Assembly (NCBI RefSeq): GCF_019163035.1
Contig: NZ_JAFLKV010000154.1
Location: forward strand, 1-36,258
Reading direction: 5' to 3'
Source of the DNA: Sulfuricurvum sp.
GTDB taxonomy: Bacteria; Campylobacterota; Campylobacteria; Campylobacterales; Sulfurimonadaceae
DNA length: 36,258 nt
In this document: positions 34,726 through 36,258 of the stretch, in pieces
Numbering within the stretch: the first letter of the stretch is position 1
Layout of the letters: each line of letters starts with the position of its first letter
Notes under the pieces: generated by a model
What the model saw: only the letters and a program-made list of their open reading frames with translations
What the model was told of the DNA's origin: nothing
The model's database searches: none
Translations under genes and position numbers: made by a program

Positions 34726-35096
34726 GGGGTTTTCCTTTGTATGGTTATTTAGTAATTCAAGAATTAAGATCCAAAGGATTTTTCTTGGATAGATTGTTGA
34801 CTACGATGGTAGCGACAGCGATTGCGACGGTTAAACACTTCGTGATGGATAGCATGAGGCTCCTTGGTGGGGATTCGTTGGTTGATTACAGTGTGATAAT
34901 ATGGGTTTGTAATGAGGTGGAAATCAAGTTTAGTAGGGTTGCTTAGGGGTAATTGTGGCTCATCAGCGGGGAATCTCTAGCTATTCAGCAGTATACTGTG
35001 TGAAGCTCGCCAAATAGTAAATGGTATTTAGAGCTTATGTTGATATGGGAAGAGCAAAAGTCGTGGCTAGTTTAGGGATGATTTTTTAGATCGTTG
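34726..35096. other. 371-bp gap without a convincing gene
   Basis: It holds the upstream region of the DUF932 operon and the downstream region of the next gene. The only structure noticed is a short inverted repeat, ATCCAA and TTGGAT, at about 34770-34791. No tRNA, terminator with T run or clear promoter pair was found. Confidence 0.5.
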
Positions 35097-36080
35097 TTAT
35101 GATTCGAATATCTCTTCCACATCTTCAACCGATAAATATGTAATATGTGCAATATCTGCAATGGAATACGTATCTAACACTTTGTTGGGATTTAATTTAA
35201 TAAATTGTATTAATTTTGAAGCAATATCATTCCTAATTCGCTTTTCCATATTGGTCGATAAATCATAAGCTTTAAAATTTTTATTTGGTCTGTATACAAA
35301 ACTTTTAAGTTTCTTACTCTTTGGAGTACAAGTTATACTTTTATCCCCAAAACTCTCTCGAAAATACCGTCCAGTTTCAGTAGGATTAGCTTCAGGCTTA
35401 AAGAAATATAATCGATAAAGATGCATGGCAAGATTAGACGTTAAAAGATTTTTATGCTTTAAAAGTTCAAGATCTTCATTGATTTTACCATTTAGATCTT
35501 TATCTAGATAACTATCGTATCTAAAAAATCTTTTAATAAAATCGTTTCTATACTTTATAAAATCACTCAGATACGGTTTCAACTCATCATTTTTAAGCAA
35601 CGCTATAAGCCCTTGCTTCGTAGTATCAAAGCCATTAAGGTAGTAATTTAAACAATCAGGAAAGCCTATAGGCTCTATATCTTGAATTTTACTGGTCGAA
35701 ATTTTATTAAATGTATCAACCGCGTCTTCTTCTAGTGCAAAAAGTATCTTTTGACCTTTATCACTAAAAAAATTCATTAATTGCGTTATTTCGGAAACAG
35801 AGTTGGCATCTACTAAAAAAATAAAATTTTTTATACTTTCTTGCATTGATCTTTTAAATATAACATTATCAACATTTTGAATATACTCTTTAAGATATGA
35901 TCGTTTGTTTATATCTGATATATGACAATTGAAGCTTCTGTGAAAACAATTTAAATTATAATGAATTGTCTCGTTCTTTGACGATTCACAAAACAGTAAT
36001 ACAACTTCTTTATTTTCACAATTACTATATAAATTAGTAAACCAATTTAAAAGTAATATTTTTCGCATTGCATCTTTCAC
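35097..36080 (-). CDS. AT-rich protein of unknown function
   Basis: A 327-residue protein starting at GTG 36080 with AGGAG 5 bases upstream. I do not recognise its family. The N-terminal 130 residues alternate strands and helices (KEVVLLFCESS, IKNFIFLVDAN, KILFALEEDAV), as in a Rossmann-like sensor or nuclease fold. The C-terminal 45 residues (IRNDIASKLIQFIKLNPNKV, then SIADIAHITYLSVEDVEEIFES) resemble the small helical end of several transposase/nuclease families. Codon use is clearly more AT-rich than in the rest of the window, suggesting recent acquisition. Confidence 0.65.
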   Translation of the reverse strand: MKDAMRKILLLNWFTNLYSNCENKEVVLLFCESSKNETIHYNLNCFHRSFNCHISDINKRSYLKEYIQNVDNVIFKRSMQESIKNFIFLVDANSVSEITQLMNFFSDKGQKILFALEEDAVDTFNKISTSKIQDIEPIGFPDCLNYYLNGFDTTKQGLIALLKNDELKPYLSDFIKYRNDFIKRFFRYDSYLDKDLNGKINEDLELLKHKNLLTSNLAMHLYRLYFFKPEANPTETGRYFRESFGDKSITCTPKSKKLKSFVYRPNKNFKAYDLSTNMEKRIRNDIASKLIQFIKLNPNKVLDTYSIADIAHITYLSVEDVEEIFES

Positions 36081-36258
36081 ATCAACTCCTAAAATAGAAA
36101 TAATAACATAGAATCTATAATTGATATAGTAGAATAAATATCAATATAACTAGTTCATAACCAGTTATGAACTTTTTTTGTTTATAATATAATTTCAATA
36201 TAGATAAAAATTAATATAATATAATTAATTTATTATAATTATATTATATTTATAAAAC
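36081..36258. other. Very AT-rich end of the window with stacked inverted repeats
   Basis: Upstream of the 35097-36080 gene, ATTGATAT and ATATCAAT form an 8-10-8 inverted repeat (36120-36145), and AGTTCATAAC-CA-GTTATGAACT forms a perfect 10-2-10 repeat (36152-36173) followed by seven T on the plus strand. Beyond 36180 the sequence is almost only A and T. Operators, a terminator or an origin are possible. Confidence 0.45.

Noticed and set aside
34737-34946. A 69-codon open frame on the plus strand
   Set aside because: No ribosome-binding site, no family, odd composition, and opposite to the gene direction in the element.
36152-36173. Inverted repeat with T run as a definite plus-strand terminator
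   Set aside because: No plus-strand gene ends before it; the operator explanation is equally good, so it is described only as a repeat.

Overview
The window looks like the chromosome of a free-living member of the Campylobacterota, close to Sulfuricurvum or Sulfurimonas. The main reasons are the nap gene order napA-G-H-B-F-L-D (with napL and without napC), the porin type and the moderate-to-low GC. Genus is inference; no marker RNA gene is present. From 1 to about 29.3 kb nearly every gene lies on the minus strand. The whole stretch is a nitrogen-oxide island that combines assimilatory nitrate reduction, denitrification steps (nitrate to nitrite, NO to N2O), and anaerobic deoxyribonucleotide synthesis.

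Layout, left to right. 1-124: the N-terminus of an NnrS-like membrane protein. 256-4928: assimilatory nitrate reductase, siroheme nitrite reductase and uroporphyrinogen-III methyltransferase, transcribed as cobA-nirA-narB. 5119-8472: narK, a PP2C-phosphatase/Ser-Thr-kinase fusion and an Rrf2 regulator. 8570-13844: cytochrome c-dependent NO reductase operon norC-B-D-Q-E-F. 14060-14659: a small cytochrome c and a 54-residue protein carrying a glycyl-radical motif. 14725-25561: a tightly packed unit napAGHBFLD-porin-nrdD-nrdG with gaps of 15 bp or less. 25739-27295: a PilJ/NarX-like sensor and a Crp/Fnr-type regulator. 27421-30488: moaA, a CopD-like membrane protein, a periplasmic rhodanese, and an FmdE-like protein with a cytochrome c.

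Six FNR-type palindromes (TTGA[T/C]-N4-[A/G]TCAA) serve eight promoters. In every one the -10 hexamer is centred exactly 32 bp from the palindrome centre, the geometry of a class II FNR-activated promoter. They drive nnrS, the small cytochrome c, nap, the Crp/Fnr regulator, moaA, the CopD-like gene, the rhodanese gene and the fmdE-like gene, so the island reads as one low-oxygen/nitrogen-oxide regulon. The assimilatory operons and nor lack such boxes.

From about 30.6 kb to the end the character changes to an accessory element of plasmid or phage type: excisionase-like HTH protein, rolling-circle-type Rep protein, DUF2958, a small unknown, Rad52-like annealing protein, Gp157-like protein, DUF932 protein and an AT-rich unknown gene. 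No integrase, tRNA or clear attachment site is visible, and the element continues beyond the right edge.

The most notable observations: (1) NrdD lacks its glycyl-radical tail, and a separate 54-residue gene 1.2 kb downstream encodes exactly that tail; (2) the nitrite reductase has a C-terminal extension that aligns with the last third of the Ser/Thr kinase encoded in the neighbouring operon; (3) a long, mutually exclusive RNA fold precedes the detached glycyl-radical gene; (4) the FNR promoter geometry is uniform.
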